Shown here one piece after another: positions 1-8,333 of a DNA stretch of 64,000 bases; the stretch's first letter is position 1, and each line of letters starts with the position of its first letter. The DNA is from Actinomadura latina NBRC 106108. GTDB taxonomy: Bacteria; Actinomycetota; Actinomycetes; Streptosporangiales; Streptosporangiaceae. Both the position numbers and the translations under genes were made by a program. The notes below the pieces were generated by a model. The model saw nothing but the letters and a program-made list of their open reading frames with translations. It was not told where the DNA came from and did not search any database. The stretch lies in contig NZ_BCQS01000032.1 in assembly GCF_001552195.1 (NCBI RefSeq), forward strand, positions 62,001-126,000. The letters run 5' to 3'.

Positions 1-21
1 TGGAGCCGGCCACGCGAGCGG

Positions 22-54
22 GGCCGGGCGTTCTCTCGGGAGCGGCGCCCGGCC
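22..54 (-). terminator. Hairpin terminator downstream of tsaC
   Basis: A perfect 9-bp GC inverted repeat (GGCCGGGCG at 22-30, CGCCCGGCC at 46-54) surrounds a 15-nt loop. It begins about a dozen bases after the tsaC stop on the minus strand. There is no long T run, as is common for actinobacterial terminators. Function is inferred from structure and position. Confidence 0.6.
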
Positions 55-65
55 TCCGCCGCGCC

Positions 66-896
66 TCAGCCCTCCTGGTCGTTCTTGGTCAGGGACGGCT
101 TGGCGGCGGGCTCGGCGGCTTCTGCGGGGGCCTCAGCGGGCGCTTCCTGCGCTTCCTCGGGCTCGCCCTTGGTGAGGGAGGGCTTGGCCGGCTCGGGGTC
201 GGAGACGGCCTCTGCGGGCTCGTCCGGTTGGTCCTCGTCGGCGAGTTCGTCCTCGTCGGTGAGGAGGACCCCCACCACGGCGCGGATCTTGTCCAGCGAG
301 ATGGCGCCGACGCGCAGGACGCGCGGGACGGGCCCCGTCAGGTCCAGGATGGTGGACGGGTCGGCGTGCCCCGACACGCCGCCGTCCAGGTAGACCGAGA
401 CGGCGTCGCCGAGCATCTTCTCGGCCTCGTCGGCGTTCCGCGCCGCCGGCTGCCCGCTCAGGTTCGCGCTGCTCACCGCCAGCGGACCGGTCTCCTTGAG
501 GACCTCCACCGCCAGCTCGTGCATCGGCATCCGGACGGCGACGGTCCCCTTGGTCTCGCCGAGGTCCCACATCAGGTTCGGGTTCGCGCGGCACACCAGC
601 GTCAGCGCGCCCGGCCAGAACTCGTCGATGAGGTCCTGCCCGTAGGTGCCGAGGTCGTCCACCAGCGCCGTCGCGGCCCGCACCGACCCGACCAGGACCG
701 GCGGGGGCATCTCCCGGCCCCGCCCCTTCGCCTCCAGCAGCGCCGTCACGGCGGGCGCCACGAACGCGTCCGCGCCCACCCCGTACACGGTGTCCGTCGG
801 CAGGACGATCAGCTCGCCGCGCCGCACGGCCGACACGGCCTCGGCGATCCCGCGAGTACGCTCCATCGGCTCAGAGCAGTCATAACGTCGGCTCAC
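66..896 (-). CDS. tsaC: L-threonylcarbamoyladenylate synthase (TsaC/Sua5/YrdC family)
   Basis: This protein condenses threonine, bicarbonate and ATP into threonylcarbamoyl-AMP, the first step of t6A37 tRNA modification. The YrdC fold is recognisable from the LPTDTVYGVGADAF segment, the KGR segment and the VSSANLSG motif. The GTG start at 896 gives VSRRYDCSEP, the usual actinobacterial N-terminus; an ATG 33 bp upstream (929) is possible but adds residues not typical of the family. Unlike the usual short protein of about 210 residues, it has a C-terminal tail of about 60 residues rich in Ala, Pro and Glu, in which the hexamer KPSLTK occurs twice. The tail is probably disordered and of unknown role. 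The gene follows prfA and prmC, the standard translation-quality gene order. Confidence 0.9.
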   Translation of the reverse strand: MSRRYDCSEPMERTRGIAEAVSAVRRGELIVLPTDTVYGVGADAFVAPAVTALLEAKGRGREMPPPVLVGSVRAATALVDDLGTYGQDLIDEFWPGALTLVCRANPNLMWDLGETKGTVAVRMPMHELAVEVLKETGPLAVSSANLSGQPAARNADEAEKMLGDAVSVYLDGGVSGHADPSTILDLTGPVPRVLRVGAISLDKIRAVVGVLLTDEDELADEDQPDEPAEAVSDPEPAKPSLTKGEPEEAQEAPAEAPAEAAEPAAKPSLTKNDQEG

Positions 897-963
897 GGTC
901 GCCCGTCTTCCCATCTGCGCGGCGCTCATCGGAACAGCACCGACCAGGATAGCGGCGTATCAC

Positions 964-983
964 TCTGGGGGGACGCCCCCAGA
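964..983 (-). terminator. Hairpin between prmC and tsaC
   Basis: An 8-bp perfect stem (TCTGGGGG, CCCCCAGA) closes a 4-nt loop. It lies just downstream of the prmC stop and about 70 bp before the tsaC start. It could end or attenuate the prfA-prmC transcript, leaving tsaC with partly separate expression. Confidence 0.55.
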
Positions 984-996
984 CCCCCGCATGACG

Positions 997-1857
997 TCAG
1001 TCGGCCGCCAGGCGGGCGGTCACGAACCGGTCGCGGTTGGTCAGGTCGCGGCGGTTGCGGACGTCGCGCCAGCCGTTCTCCTCGGCGAAGATCCAGTAGA
1101 CGCCGTTGCCCTGCAGGTCGCTGTGCTCGACGGCCACGTAGCCGCCGGGACGCAGGAGGCGCCGGGCGGTGCGCTCGACGACGCGGATCGCGTCCAGGCC
1201 GTCCTCGCCGCCGCCCCACAGCGCGTCGGCCGGGTCGTGGTCGCGGACGTCCGGCGGGACGTACTCCCACTCGCTCATCGGGATGTACGGCGGGTTGCTG
1301 ACGACCAGGTCGACGGTGCCGTTCAGTTCGGGGAGGGCGGTGGCGAAGTCGTCCAGGTGCAGGCGGACGCGGCCCCGCTCGTCCAGTTCCTCGATGTTGC
1401 GGGTCGCGTGCACGAAGGCCGTCGGGTCCTTCTCGACGGCGTGGACGCGGGCGCGGGGGGCTTCCAGGGCGATGGAGAGGGAGATCGCGGCGGAGCCGGT
1501 GCCGAGGTCGACGACGAGGGGGTCGCGGACGTCCATGTCCCGCAGGGTCTCCAGCGCCCAGCCGGCCATCACCTCGGTCTCGGGACGCGGCACGAAGACG
1601 CCGGGACCGACCTTCAGCTCCAGGTACCGGAAGTACGCGCGGCCGGTGATGTGCTGCAGGGGCTCCCCCGCCTCGCGCCGGGCGACGTACTCCCAGAAGC
1701 GGGCGTCGAACGCGCTGTCGGGGACGCTGTGCAGCTCCGAGCGGCGCACCTGGTGCACGGCCGCCGCCAGCTCCTCGGCGTCGGCGCGGGGCGAGGCGGC
1801 GCCCGCGTCGGCGAGGCGGGCGGTGGCCCTGGCGATCTCGTCGAGCAGCAGGTTCAT
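997..1857 (-). CDS. prmC: Release factor N5-glutamine methyltransferase PrmC (HemK)
   Basis: PrmC methylates the glutamine of the GGQ motif in release factors 1 and 2, using S-adenosylmethionine. An N-terminal helical release-factor-binding domain (residues about 1-85) is followed by a Rossmann methyltransferase domain with the SAM motif VVDLGTGSAAI and the catalytic NPPY motif near residue 187. The start at 1857 (MNLLLDEIAR) matches the usual family N-terminus; the frame stays open to 1914 but the extra residues are proline/glycine-rich and not typical. It lies 53 bp downstream of prfA, its substrate gene, in an evident operon. Length of 286 residues is normal. Confidence 0.94.
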   Translation of the reverse strand: MNLLLDEIARATARLADAGAASPRADAEELAAAVHQVRRSELHSVPDSAFDARFWEYVARREAGEPLQHITGRAYFRYLELKVGPGVFVPRPETEVMAGWALETLRDMDVRDPLVVDLGTGSAAISLSIALEAPRARVHAVEKDPTAFVHATRNIEELDERGRVRLHLDDFATALPELNGTVDLVVSNPPYIPMSEWEYVPPDVRDHDPADALWGGGEDGLDAIRVVERTARRLLRPGGYVAVEHSDLQGNGVYWIFAEENGWRDVRNRRDLTNRDRFVTARLAAD

Positions 1858-1910
1858 GGTCCTGCCCTCCGCGGGGGGACGACCCCTCGCGCTCCCCGGG
1901 TTCGCTGCGC

Positions 1911-2975
1911 TCATGATCCTTGGGCTTCGGCCAGGCGGCGTTCCATGTCGGCGTCGACGAGCGCCTGGGTGACGTTGTGGAGGTCCCCGTCCAGCACCTG
2001 GTCGAGGTTGTAGGCCTTGTATCCGACGCGGTGGTCGGAGATCCGGTTCTCCGGATAGTTGTAGGTGCGCACCCGCTCGGAGCGGTCCACGGTGCGGACC
2101 TGGCTCTTGCGCTCGGCGGACGCGGCCGCGTCCGCCTCCTCCTGCGCCATCGCCAGCAGCCGCGACCGCAGGATGCGCAGCGCCTGCTCCTTGTTCTGCA
2201 GCTGGCTCTTCTCGTTCTGGCAGGAGACGACGACACCGGTCGGCTGGTGGGTGATGCGGACCGCGGAGTCGGTCGTGTTGACGCTCTGCCCGCCCGGCCC
2301 CGACGAGCGGTACACGTCGATGCGCAGGTCGTTCGGGTCGATCTGGACGTCGACGTCCTCGGCCTCGGGCGTGACGAGCACGCCGACCGCGCTGGTGTGG
2401 ATGCGTCCCTGCGACTCGGTCGCGGGCACCCGCTGCACGCGGTGCACGCCGCCCTCGAACTTCAGCCGCGTCCAGACGCCCTCTCCCGTGCCGCCCTTGG
2501 CCTTCACGGCGACGGTGACGTCCTTGTACCCGCCGAGGTCGGACGGGTGCGCGTCGATGACCTCGGTCTTCCAGCCGATGCGCTCGGCGTACCGCAGGTA
2601 CATGCGCAGCAGGTCGCCGGCGAACAGCGCGGACTCCTCGCCGCCCTCCCCCGCCTTCACCTGGAGGATGACGTCCTTGGAGTCGCTCGGGTCGCGCGGG
2701 ACGAGCAGGCGGCGGAGCCGCTCCTCGAGTTCCCCGCGGCGCGCGGCGAGGTCGTCGGCCTCGGCGGCGAACGCCGCGTCCTCACGGGCCAGATCGCGGG
2801 CCGCGGCCAGGTCGCCCTCGGTGGAGGCCAGCTCGCGGTGCGTCTCGACGATGGGCCGCAGCTCCGCGTAGCGCTTGCCGAGCTTGCGCGCGAGGGCCTG
2901 GTCGGCATGGACGGACGGGTCGGCGAGCCGTTCCTCGATGCCCGCGTACTCACTGATCAGATCGTCGAGATTCAC
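1911..2975 (-). CDS. prfA: Peptide chain release factor 1 (RF1)
   Basis: RF1 recognises UAA and UAG stop codons and triggers peptide release on the ribosome. The 354-residue protein has the normal length. The anticodon-like PAT tripeptide (within RVPATESQGR) lies near residue 185, and the catalytic GGQ motif (SSGPGGQSVNTT) near residue 227; its Gln is the target of PrmC encoded just downstream. The start MNLDDLISEYAGIEERLADP is typical for the family. It follows rpmE with a 175-bp spacer containing a small hairpin. Confidence 0.96.
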   Translation of the reverse strand: MNLDDLISEYAGIEERLADPSVHADQALARKLGKRYAELRPIVETHRELASTEGDLAAARDLAREDAAFAAEADDLAARRGELEERLRRLLVPRDPSDSKDVILQVKAGEGGEESALFAGDLLRMYLRYAERIGWKTEVIDAHPSDLGGYKDVTVAVKAKGGTGEGVWTRLKFEGGVHRVQRVPATESQGRIHTSAVGVLVTPEAEDVDVQIDPNDLRIDVYRSSGPGGQSVNTTDSAVRITHQPTGVVVSCQNEKSQLQNKEQALRILRSRLLAMAQEEADAAASAERKSQVRTVDRSERVRTYNYPENRISDHRVGYKAYNLDQVLDGDLHNVTQALVDADMERRLAEAQGS

Positions 2976-3073
2976 GCTGTTCCTGACCCGTCCCGGCCCG
3001 GAGACGGCCTCCGGTTCGCCGACTTCGAAAGGCCCGGGGACTGTGTTCTTCTCATCCGGCCTGTCCGTGGAGC

Positions 3074-3088
3074 CCCGGCGACGCCGGG
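3074..3088 (-). terminator. Short GC hairpin downstream of rpmE
   Basis: A 6-bp stem (CCCGGC, GCCGGG) with a 3-nt loop lies about 60 nt after the rpmE stop on the minus strand, in the 175-bp spacer before prfA. It is a weak candidate terminator or attenuator. Confidence 0.35.
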
Positions 3089-3150
3089 CCTCCGAGGATG
3101 AAAGTGTTCAGCGTCCCCGGGCCGTTCCTGCTCTGTGTGCGGCGCTCGTC

Positions 3151-3369
3151 CTACTTGCCGGCCTTCTTCTTGCCGAAGCGCTGCTCGAAGCGCGCCACCC
3201 GGCCACCGGTGTCGAGGATCTTCTGCTTGCCCGTGTAGAACGGGTGGCAGTTCGAGCAGACGTCCGCGTGGATCACACCGTTCTCGGCGGTGCTGCGGGT
3301 CTCGAACGTGTTGCCGCACGTACACGTCACGGTCGTGACGACGTAGTTCGGGTGGATGTCGGGCTTCAT
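3151..3369 (-). CDS. rpmE: 50S ribosomal protein L31 (zinc-binding type)
   Basis: This 72-residue large-subunit protein has the zinc-coordinating cysteines of the C+ form: Cys16, Cys18, Cys38 and Cys41 (CTC and CSNC). The N-terminus MKPDIHPNYV is diagnostic for L31. The start at 3369 is preceded by a GAGGAGA ribosome binding site; the frame is open further upstream but without family similarity. Zinc-ligand L31 proteins are often replaced under zinc starvation by C-minus paralogues; none is in this window. The rpmE-prfA-prmC-tsaC order is common in actinomycetes. Confidence 0.96.
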   Translation of the reverse strand: MKPDIHPNYVVTTVTCTCGNTFETRSTAENGVIHADVCSNCHPFYTGKQKILDTGGRVARFEQRFGKKKAGK

Positions 3370-3540
3370 GGGTTCTCCTCGCCTCAGGCGGTCGCCGGGC
3401 GCCCTCCGCATCGCATGGCGATGCCATGGGAGATGTGGGGGCGTGAACCGGTACCGCAGCGGTTGCACCTCAAGTGTGCCAGATACCTGAACGTGGCGAG
3501 GTCACCGGGCATTCCCGATCTTGGACGGCGGCGCCCGCCG

Positions 3541-4194
3541 TCACCCGCCGGCGCGCCCCAGGTAGGCCAGCACGGCCATCACCCTGCGGTGCCCGCCCTG
3601 CGCGGGCTGCAAATCCAGCTTCATGAAGATGTTCGAGATGTGCTTCTCCACGGCGCCCTCGGTGACCACGAGGTCCGCCGCGATCGCGCCGTTCGAGCGT
3701 CCCTGCGCCATCAGCCCGAGCACCTCGCGCTCGCGCGGCGTCAGCGACTCCAGCGGGTCGCCGCCGCGGCGCCGGCCGAGCAGCTGGCCGATCACCTCCG
3801 GGTCGATGACGGTCCCGCCGGCCGCGATGCGGCGGACCGCGTCGATGAACTCGGCCACGTCCGCCACCCGCTCCTTCAGCAGGTAGCCGACGCCCTCGGC
3901 GCCACCGCCGATCAGATCCGTCGCGTACCGCTCCTCGACGTACTGCGACAGGACGAGGATCGGCGTGCCCGGCCTGCGCTCCCTGACCGCGAGCGCCGCG
4001 CGGAGCCCCTCGTCGGTGAACGACGGCGGCATCCGGACGTCCACGATGGCGAGGTCGGGGGCGTGCTCCTCGACGATGCCGAGCAGCCCCGGCCCGTCCC
4101 CCACGGTGGCCGCCGTCTCGATCCCGGCGTCGCCGAGCAGCCGGACGAGCCCTTCGCGCAACAGCACCGAATCCTCGGCGATCACAACCCGCAT
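3541..4194 (-). CDS. NarL/LuxR-family response regulator
   Basis: This 217-residue DNA-binding response regulator pairs with the histidine kinase immediately upstream. The receiver domain has the acidic pair Glu7-Asp8, a phosphoacceptor Asp near residue 52 (AIVDVRMPP) and a conserved Lys in the GYLLKERV segment. A C-terminal LuxR-type helix-turn-helix starts at the SLTPREREVLGLMAQG motif. The start MRVVIAEDSV is the standard receiver beginning. A 32-bp spacer separates it from the kinase gene. Targets are unknown. Confidence 0.9.
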   Translation of the reverse strand: MRVVIAEDSVLLREGLVRLLGDAGIETAATVGDGPGLLGIVEEHAPDLAIVDVRMPPSFTDEGLRAALAVRERRPGTPILVLSQYVEERYATDLIGGGAEGVGYLLKERVADVAEFIDAVRRIAAGGTVIDPEVIGQLLGRRRGGDPLESLTPREREVLGLMAQGRSNGAIAADLVVTEGAVEKHISNIFMKLDLQPAQGGHRRVMAVLAYLGRAGG

Positions 4195-4226
4195 CCCGCC
4201 ATTATGCGGCGGGCAGGGGGACGTGC

Positions 4227-5609
4227 TCACCAGGTGCAGGGGAGGTCCGCGCGGACGATGGTGGGGCCGCCGGGCGGGCTGTCCACGATGAGCATGCCGT
4301 CGATCGTCGCGGCCCGGTCGGCGAGGCCGGAGAGGCCGCCGCCGGGCCGGGCGGCCGCGCCGCCCACCCCGTTGTCGATCACCTCGACGACCACCCAGCG
4401 GTCCTCGCGGGCCACCCGGACGGACACCTCGGTCGCGCGGGCGTACTTCGCGACGTTCGCCAGCGACTCGGCCACGATGAAGTAGGCGATGCTCTCCACC
4501 GCCGCCGGCGGGCGCTCCGGCAGGTCGACGTCCACCTCGACGGGCACGGGGGCGCGTCCGGCGAGGCCCGACAGCGCCGGGTCCAGCCCGCGGTCGGTGA
4601 GGATCGCCGGGTAGATCCCGCGGGCCAGGTCGCGCAGCTCGGAGATCGCCTCCTTCGTGCCGGCGTGGGCCTGCTCGATCAGCGCCCGCGCGCCCTCCGG
4701 GTCCGCGTCGAGCTTGGCGCGGGCGCGTCCGATGTCCATCGCCACGGCCAGCAGCCGCTGCTGCGCGCCGTCGTGCAGGTCGCGCTCGATGCGGCGCCGC
4801 TCGAACTCGGCGGCGTCGACTCCGCGGGCGCGGCTGGCCCGCAGGTGCTCGGTGCGCCTGCGCAGCTCGACGTTCTCGGCCTGCGCGGGGCTCGGGCCGA
4901 GCAGCAGCGCGGCGAGCACGGTGTGGCCGATCGCCATCGCCCGCGTCACGTACATCGCGATGGCGAGGAACACCGCGCCGAGGGCCATCACCGGGACGGC
5001 CTCCAGCGGGTCGCCCGCCCAGTACGAGACGAACCAGAAGTTGATCTCGGCGCCGCCGTTCACCGCGACGACCACCGGCAGGAACAGCGTCATGACCGTC
5101 GCCCCCCAGACCGCCGCCGAGACGACGAACTCGACCAGCGTCACCGGGAACAGGACGGCGAGGTAGGCGAGGTCCTTCCAGGTGGCCGCGTCCGCCGCCA
5201 TGGTCCTGAGCCTGGCCAGCGGGTTGCTGCTCTCGGGCGGCCGCTTGTAGGGGCTCGGGATGCGGACGCCGAACGCCGCCCGGACGAGCTGCCGCTCCAG
5301 CGTCGCCCCGAACCGCCACGCGATCATCAGCAGCGCCAGCAGCGGCACCCCCACCCAGACGATCAGCAGCGCGACGGACAGCGGCAGGCCGATGGCGAGC
5401 GTGCCGAGCCAGCCGAGCCCGAAGGCCAGGCTGACGGCCAGGTACAGCGCGGAACGCCAGGTCACCGACGACCGCGCCATCGCGAGCGGCGCCCACGAGC
5501 CGGTCAGGACGGACGGCGCGTCCCCGCCGCCGCGCGTCGCCGCGGCCCACCGCGTCGCGGCCCGTCCCACGGCGCCGCCACTGCCGGATTCTCTGGTCAG
5601 CTCGCCCAC
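4227..5609 (-). CDS. Sensor histidine kinase (HisKA_3 family) with membrane sensor domain
   Basis: This protein of about 460 residues autophosphorylates and passes phosphate to the adjacent NarL-type regulator. Several hydrophobic segments in the first 230 residues form a membrane sensor region of the kind found in many actinobacterial kinases. The H-box RDLHDGAQQRL places the phosphorylated His near residue 279, and an HATPase region follows with NVAKYA and DNGVGG motifs. I chose the GTG at 5609 because GGAGG lies at ideal spacing before it; an in-frame ATG at 5675 lacks such a site. The stimulus cannot be read from sequence. Confidence 0.88.
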   Translation of the reverse strand: MGELTRESGSGGAVGRAATRWAAATRGGGDAPSVLTGSWAPLAMARSSVTWRSALYLAVSLAFGLGWLGTLAIGLPLSVALLIVWVGVPLLALLMIAWRFGATLERQLVRAAFGVRIPSPYKRPPESSNPLARLRTMAADAATWKDLAYLAVLFPVTLVEFVVSAAVWGATVMTLFLPVVVAVNGGAEINFWFVSYWAGDPLEAVPVMALGAVFLAIAMYVTRAMAIGHTVLAALLLGPSPAQAENVELRRRTEHLRASRARGVDAAEFERRRIERDLHDGAQQRLLAVAMDIGRARAKLDADPEGARALIEQAHAGTKEAISELRDLARGIYPAILTDRGLDPALSGLAGRAPVPVEVDVDLPERPPAAVESIAYFIVAESLANVAKYARATEVSVRVAREDRWVVVEVIDNGVGGAAARPGGGLSGLADRAATIDGMLIVDSPPGGPTIVRADLPCTW

Positions 5610-5740
5610 ATCGTCCTCCGTGCCCCATTCCAACCTACGGGTCCAAGCGTGCCGGGCGGAGGACGCGGCCACCATGACGCGGGCCGCCGGATCGCAGGTG
5701 GGGCTAACCCCACCATCCGGCCGGCCGCCGCCACAGCGAA

Positions 5741-5770
5741 CGCCCCCGCCCGGTCGTCCGGGCGGGGGCG
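5741..5770 (-). terminator. Strong hairpin terminator downstream of rho
   Basis: A perfect 13-bp GC stem (CGCCCCCGCCCGG, CCGGGCGGGGGCG) with a 4-nt loop lies about 45 bp after the rho stop. It is the strongest terminator-like hairpin I found in the housekeeping arm. Confidence 0.75.
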
Positions 5771-5775
5771 TCAGT

Positions 5776-5820
5776 GCCGTGCTTCAGTGAGCCGTGCTTC
5801 AGTGAGCCGTGCGTCAGCGG
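5776..5820. repeat. 15-bp tandem repeat overlapping the rho stop codon
   Basis: Two perfect copies of GCCGTGCTTCAGTGA (5776-5790 and 5791-5805) are followed by a diverged third copy (5806-5820). The third copy contains the end of rho, so the array looks like duplications of the rho 3' end into the spacer before the terminator. Confidence 0.85.
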
Positions 5821-7877
5821 TCGTCGGAGACCGTGGTCTTCTGCACCTGGAGCAGGAACTCGGCGTTGGACTTGGTCTCCTTCATCTTCTCGATGAGGAG
5901 CTCCAGCGCCTGCTGGGTGTCCAGTGCGTGCAGCACCCGGCGCAGCTGCCAGACGACCCGCAGCTCCTCCGGAGCCATGAGGATCTCCTCCTTGCGGGTG
6001 GACGACTGGTCGACGTCCACCGCCGGGAAGATCCGCTTGTCGGCCAGGCTCCGGTTGAGCTTCAGCTCCATGTTGCCGGTGCCCTTGAACTCCTCGAAGA
6101 TGACCTCGTCCATGCGGGACCCGGTCTCCACCAGCGCGGTGGCGAGGATCGTCAGCGAGCCGCCGTTCTCGATGTTGCGCGCGGCGCCGAAGAACCGCTT
6201 CGGCGGGTACAGCGCGGTCGAGTCGACACCACCGGACAGGATGCGCCCGGACGCCGGCGCCGCCAGGTTGTAGGCCCGGCCCAGGCGGGTGATCGAGTCG
6301 AGCAGCACGACGACGTCGTGGCCCAGCTCGACGAGCCGCTTGGCCCGCTCGATCGCCAGCTCGGCGACCGTGGTGTGGTCCTCGGCGGGACGGTCGAAGG
6401 TCGAGTGGATGACCTCGCCCTTCACCGTCCGCTGCATGTCGGTGACCTCTTCCGGACGCTCGTCCACGAGGACGACCATCAGGTGGCACTCCGGGTTGTT
6501 CTTGGTGATCGCGTTGGCGATCGCCTGGAGCACCATCGTCTTGCCGGCCTTCGGCGGCGACACGATCAGGCCGCGCTGGCCCTTGCCGATCGGCGACACG
6601 AGGTCGATGATCCGCGTGGTCAGGATGCCGGGGTCGGACTCCAGCCGCAGCCGCTCCTGCGGGTACAGCGGGGTCAGCTTGCTGAAATCGACGCGGCCCT
6701 TGGCCTGCTCCGGCTCCATCCCGTTGACGGTGTCGAGGCGGACCAGCGCGTTGAACTTCTCGCGCCGCTCGCCCTCGCGGGCCTGCCGGACGGCGCCGGT
6801 GATGACGTCGCCCTTGCGGAGGCCGTTCTTGCGGACCTGCGCCAGCGACACGTACACATCGTTCGGGCCGGGCAGGTAGCCGGTCGTCCGGACGAAGGCG
6901 TAGTTGTCGAGGATGTCGAGGATGCCCGCGACCGGGATGAGGACGTCGTCCTCGGTGACCACCGGCTCCTCGTAGCGCTCGCGCCCGCCGCGGCCCCGGT
7001 TGCGCTCGCGGAACCGGCGCCCGCGCCGGCCCCGGCCGCTGCCGTCGTCATCGTCGTGCTGGCCGCCGCCGCCCTGGTTCTGGCCGCCGCGCTGCCGGCC
7101 GCCGCCGCCCTGGTCGCCCCGGTCGCCGCGGTCGCCCCGGTCGCCGCGCTCACCGCGGTCGCCCCGGTCGCGGCCCTCGCCGCGCTCCCGGCCGCCGCGC
7201 TGCCGCTGGCGTCCGCCGCCCTCACGGCCCTCGCGGCCGTCGCGGCCCTGCTCCCGGCCGCCGTCGCGGCCGCCCTGGGACTCGCCGTCCTCGCCGTTCT
7301 GGTCACGGCCCTGGTCACGGCCCTGGTCGCGGCCCTGCCGCTCGCCGCGTCCCTCGCCGGCCCCCCGGTCCTGCCTGTCGCCGCGCTGACGGCCGCCCTG
7401 CCGGTCCGCCCGCTCGGCCCTCTCCGGCCGGTCGGTCTGCTCCGCCTTCTCGGCCTGCTTGTCGGCCGGCTTCTCGGCGGTCTTCTCGGCCGCGCCCTGC
7501 TCGGCGGCCGGCGCGGCGGCCGCGCCGGCGGTGACCTGGTCGTCGGCGGCCTCGCGCTTGGCGGCCGTGGTGCGGGTCCGCCGGGGGCGCTCGGTCTTCG
7601 GCGGGGCAGCGGCTCCCTGCTCGCCCCCCGCCGAGCCCTGCTCCTGGCCGCCGCCCTGCTTCTCCTGGATGGCGGCGATGAGCTGGCTCTTGCGCATCCC
7701 GGTCACGCCGGTGATGCCGAGGCTGGACGCGAGCGCCTTGAGTTCGGGCAGCACCATGGCCGAGAGGCCGGTGCCCGCCCGGCGGCGCCGGGGGGTGGCG
7801 GGCTCCGCGCCGGCCTGCGCGGCGTCGGCGGGTCCCGTGCTGGGTGCGTCCGTAAGGAGTTCGCTGGATTCGCTCAC
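5814..7877 (-). CDS. rho: Transcription termination factor Rho
   Basis: Rho is the hexameric RNA-dependent ATPase and helicase that ends transcription. The N-terminus (MVLPELKALASSLGI) is the Rho N domain. A long Arg/Gly/Asp/Gln-rich insertion (about residues 60-280, with runs of RGDRGD) follows, as is usual in actinobacteria. The RNA-binding cold-shock-like domain (about 295-370) and the ATPase core come next, with Walker A near residue 440 (PPKAGKTM), DERPEEVTDM and LLDSITRLGRAYN. The GTG start at 7877 (MSESSELLTD) has AAGGACC upstream; the frame is open further but not Rho-like. Length 687 residues. Low-complexity coding produces long false frames on the other strand. Confidence 0.95.
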   Translation of the reverse strand: MSESSELLTDAPSTGPADAAQAGAEPATPRRRRAGTGLSAMVLPELKALASSLGITGVTGMRKSQLIAAIQEKQGGGQEQGSAGGEQGAAAPPKTERPRRTRTTAAKREAADDQVTAGAAAAPAAEQGAAEKTAEKPADKQAEKAEQTDRPERAERADRQGGRQRGDRQDRGAGEGRGERQGRDQGRDQGRDQNGEDGESQGGRDGGREQGRDGREGREGGGRQRQRGGRERGEGRDRGDRGERGDRGDRGDRGDQGGGGRQRGGQNQGGGGQHDDDDGSGRGRRGRRFRERNRGRGGRERYEEPVVTEDDVLIPVAGILDILDNYAFVRTTGYLPGPNDVYVSLAQVRKNGLRKGDVITGAVRQAREGERREKFNALVRLDTVNGMEPEQAKGRVDFSKLTPLYPQERLRLESDPGILTTRIIDLVSPIGKGQRGLIVSPPKAGKTMVLQAIANAITKNNPECHLMVVLVDERPEEVTDMQRTVKGEVIHSTFDRPAEDHTTVAELAIERAKRLVELGHDVVVLLDSITRLGRAYNLAAPASGRILSGGVDSTALYPPKRFFGAARNIENGGSLTILATALVETGSRMDEVIFEEFKGTGNMELKLNRSLADKRIFPAVDVDQSSTRKEEILMAPEELRVVWQLRRVLHALDTQQALELLIEKMKETKSNAEFLLQVQKTTVSDDR

Positions 7878-8333
7878 TAAGGGTCCTTCCCAGGGAGCGG
7901 GCGTTGGCCGGCGTTCGGCCAGTCGACCCGGTGGTGCGGCCCGGCGGGGGCGCCGGGACGGGCTCCGCTGATCACGATGGAACCGGGATCTGCGTGTTCT
8001 GGGCACAGCCAGATGGTGGACGGGACGTTCCGCTCGTGCGTGTCCCCGGTACCGCCACGTCCGAAGTTGTGTCGCTGGAATGCCTGACAACGGGATGTCA
8101 CGGTGTCGGGGAGCCTGGTACGCGGGACCGACACGACCGGAGGGTCGAACAGGCGACGCGCGGCTGACGAGCACGCTGCCCCGAACGGGGCATCTGGTGC
8201 GGCATTCAGCCTAACATCACCAGGGCACACTGCTATTCCCCAGAGGTCGATGTCTTCGCATTTTACCTGGCGAGGTCGGGCCGGGGCCGGCACCGGCCGG
8301 AGCGCCGAGCGGGCCCCGCCCACGGTGCCGCGA
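7878..8333. other. Intergenic leader region between thrB and rho
   Basis: This 456-bp gap should carry the rho promoter and 5' leader on the minus strand. I see no credible gene; the short plus-strand frames lack ribosome sites and protein similarity. A small hairpin (GCCCC-GAAC-GGGGC) lies near 8,180. A long rho leader would fit known autoregulation of rho, but no specific element is evident. Confidence 0.5.
8285..8298 (-). terminator. GC hairpin downstream of thrB
   Basis: An inverted repeat GGCCGG/CCGGCC with a minimal loop lies about 36 nt after the thrB stop. It is a plausible end for the threonine operon transcript, with modest support. Confidence 0.35.

Noticed and set aside
5776..5820. 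CRISPR-like repeat
   Set aside because: The copies are directly adjacent with no spacers, and no cas genes exist in the window.
4665..7880. Plus-strand open frame of 1,071 codons opposite the histidine kinase and rho
   Set aside because: It crosses two real genes on the other strand, and its Ala/Val/Leu runs come from the Arg/Gly repeats of rho.
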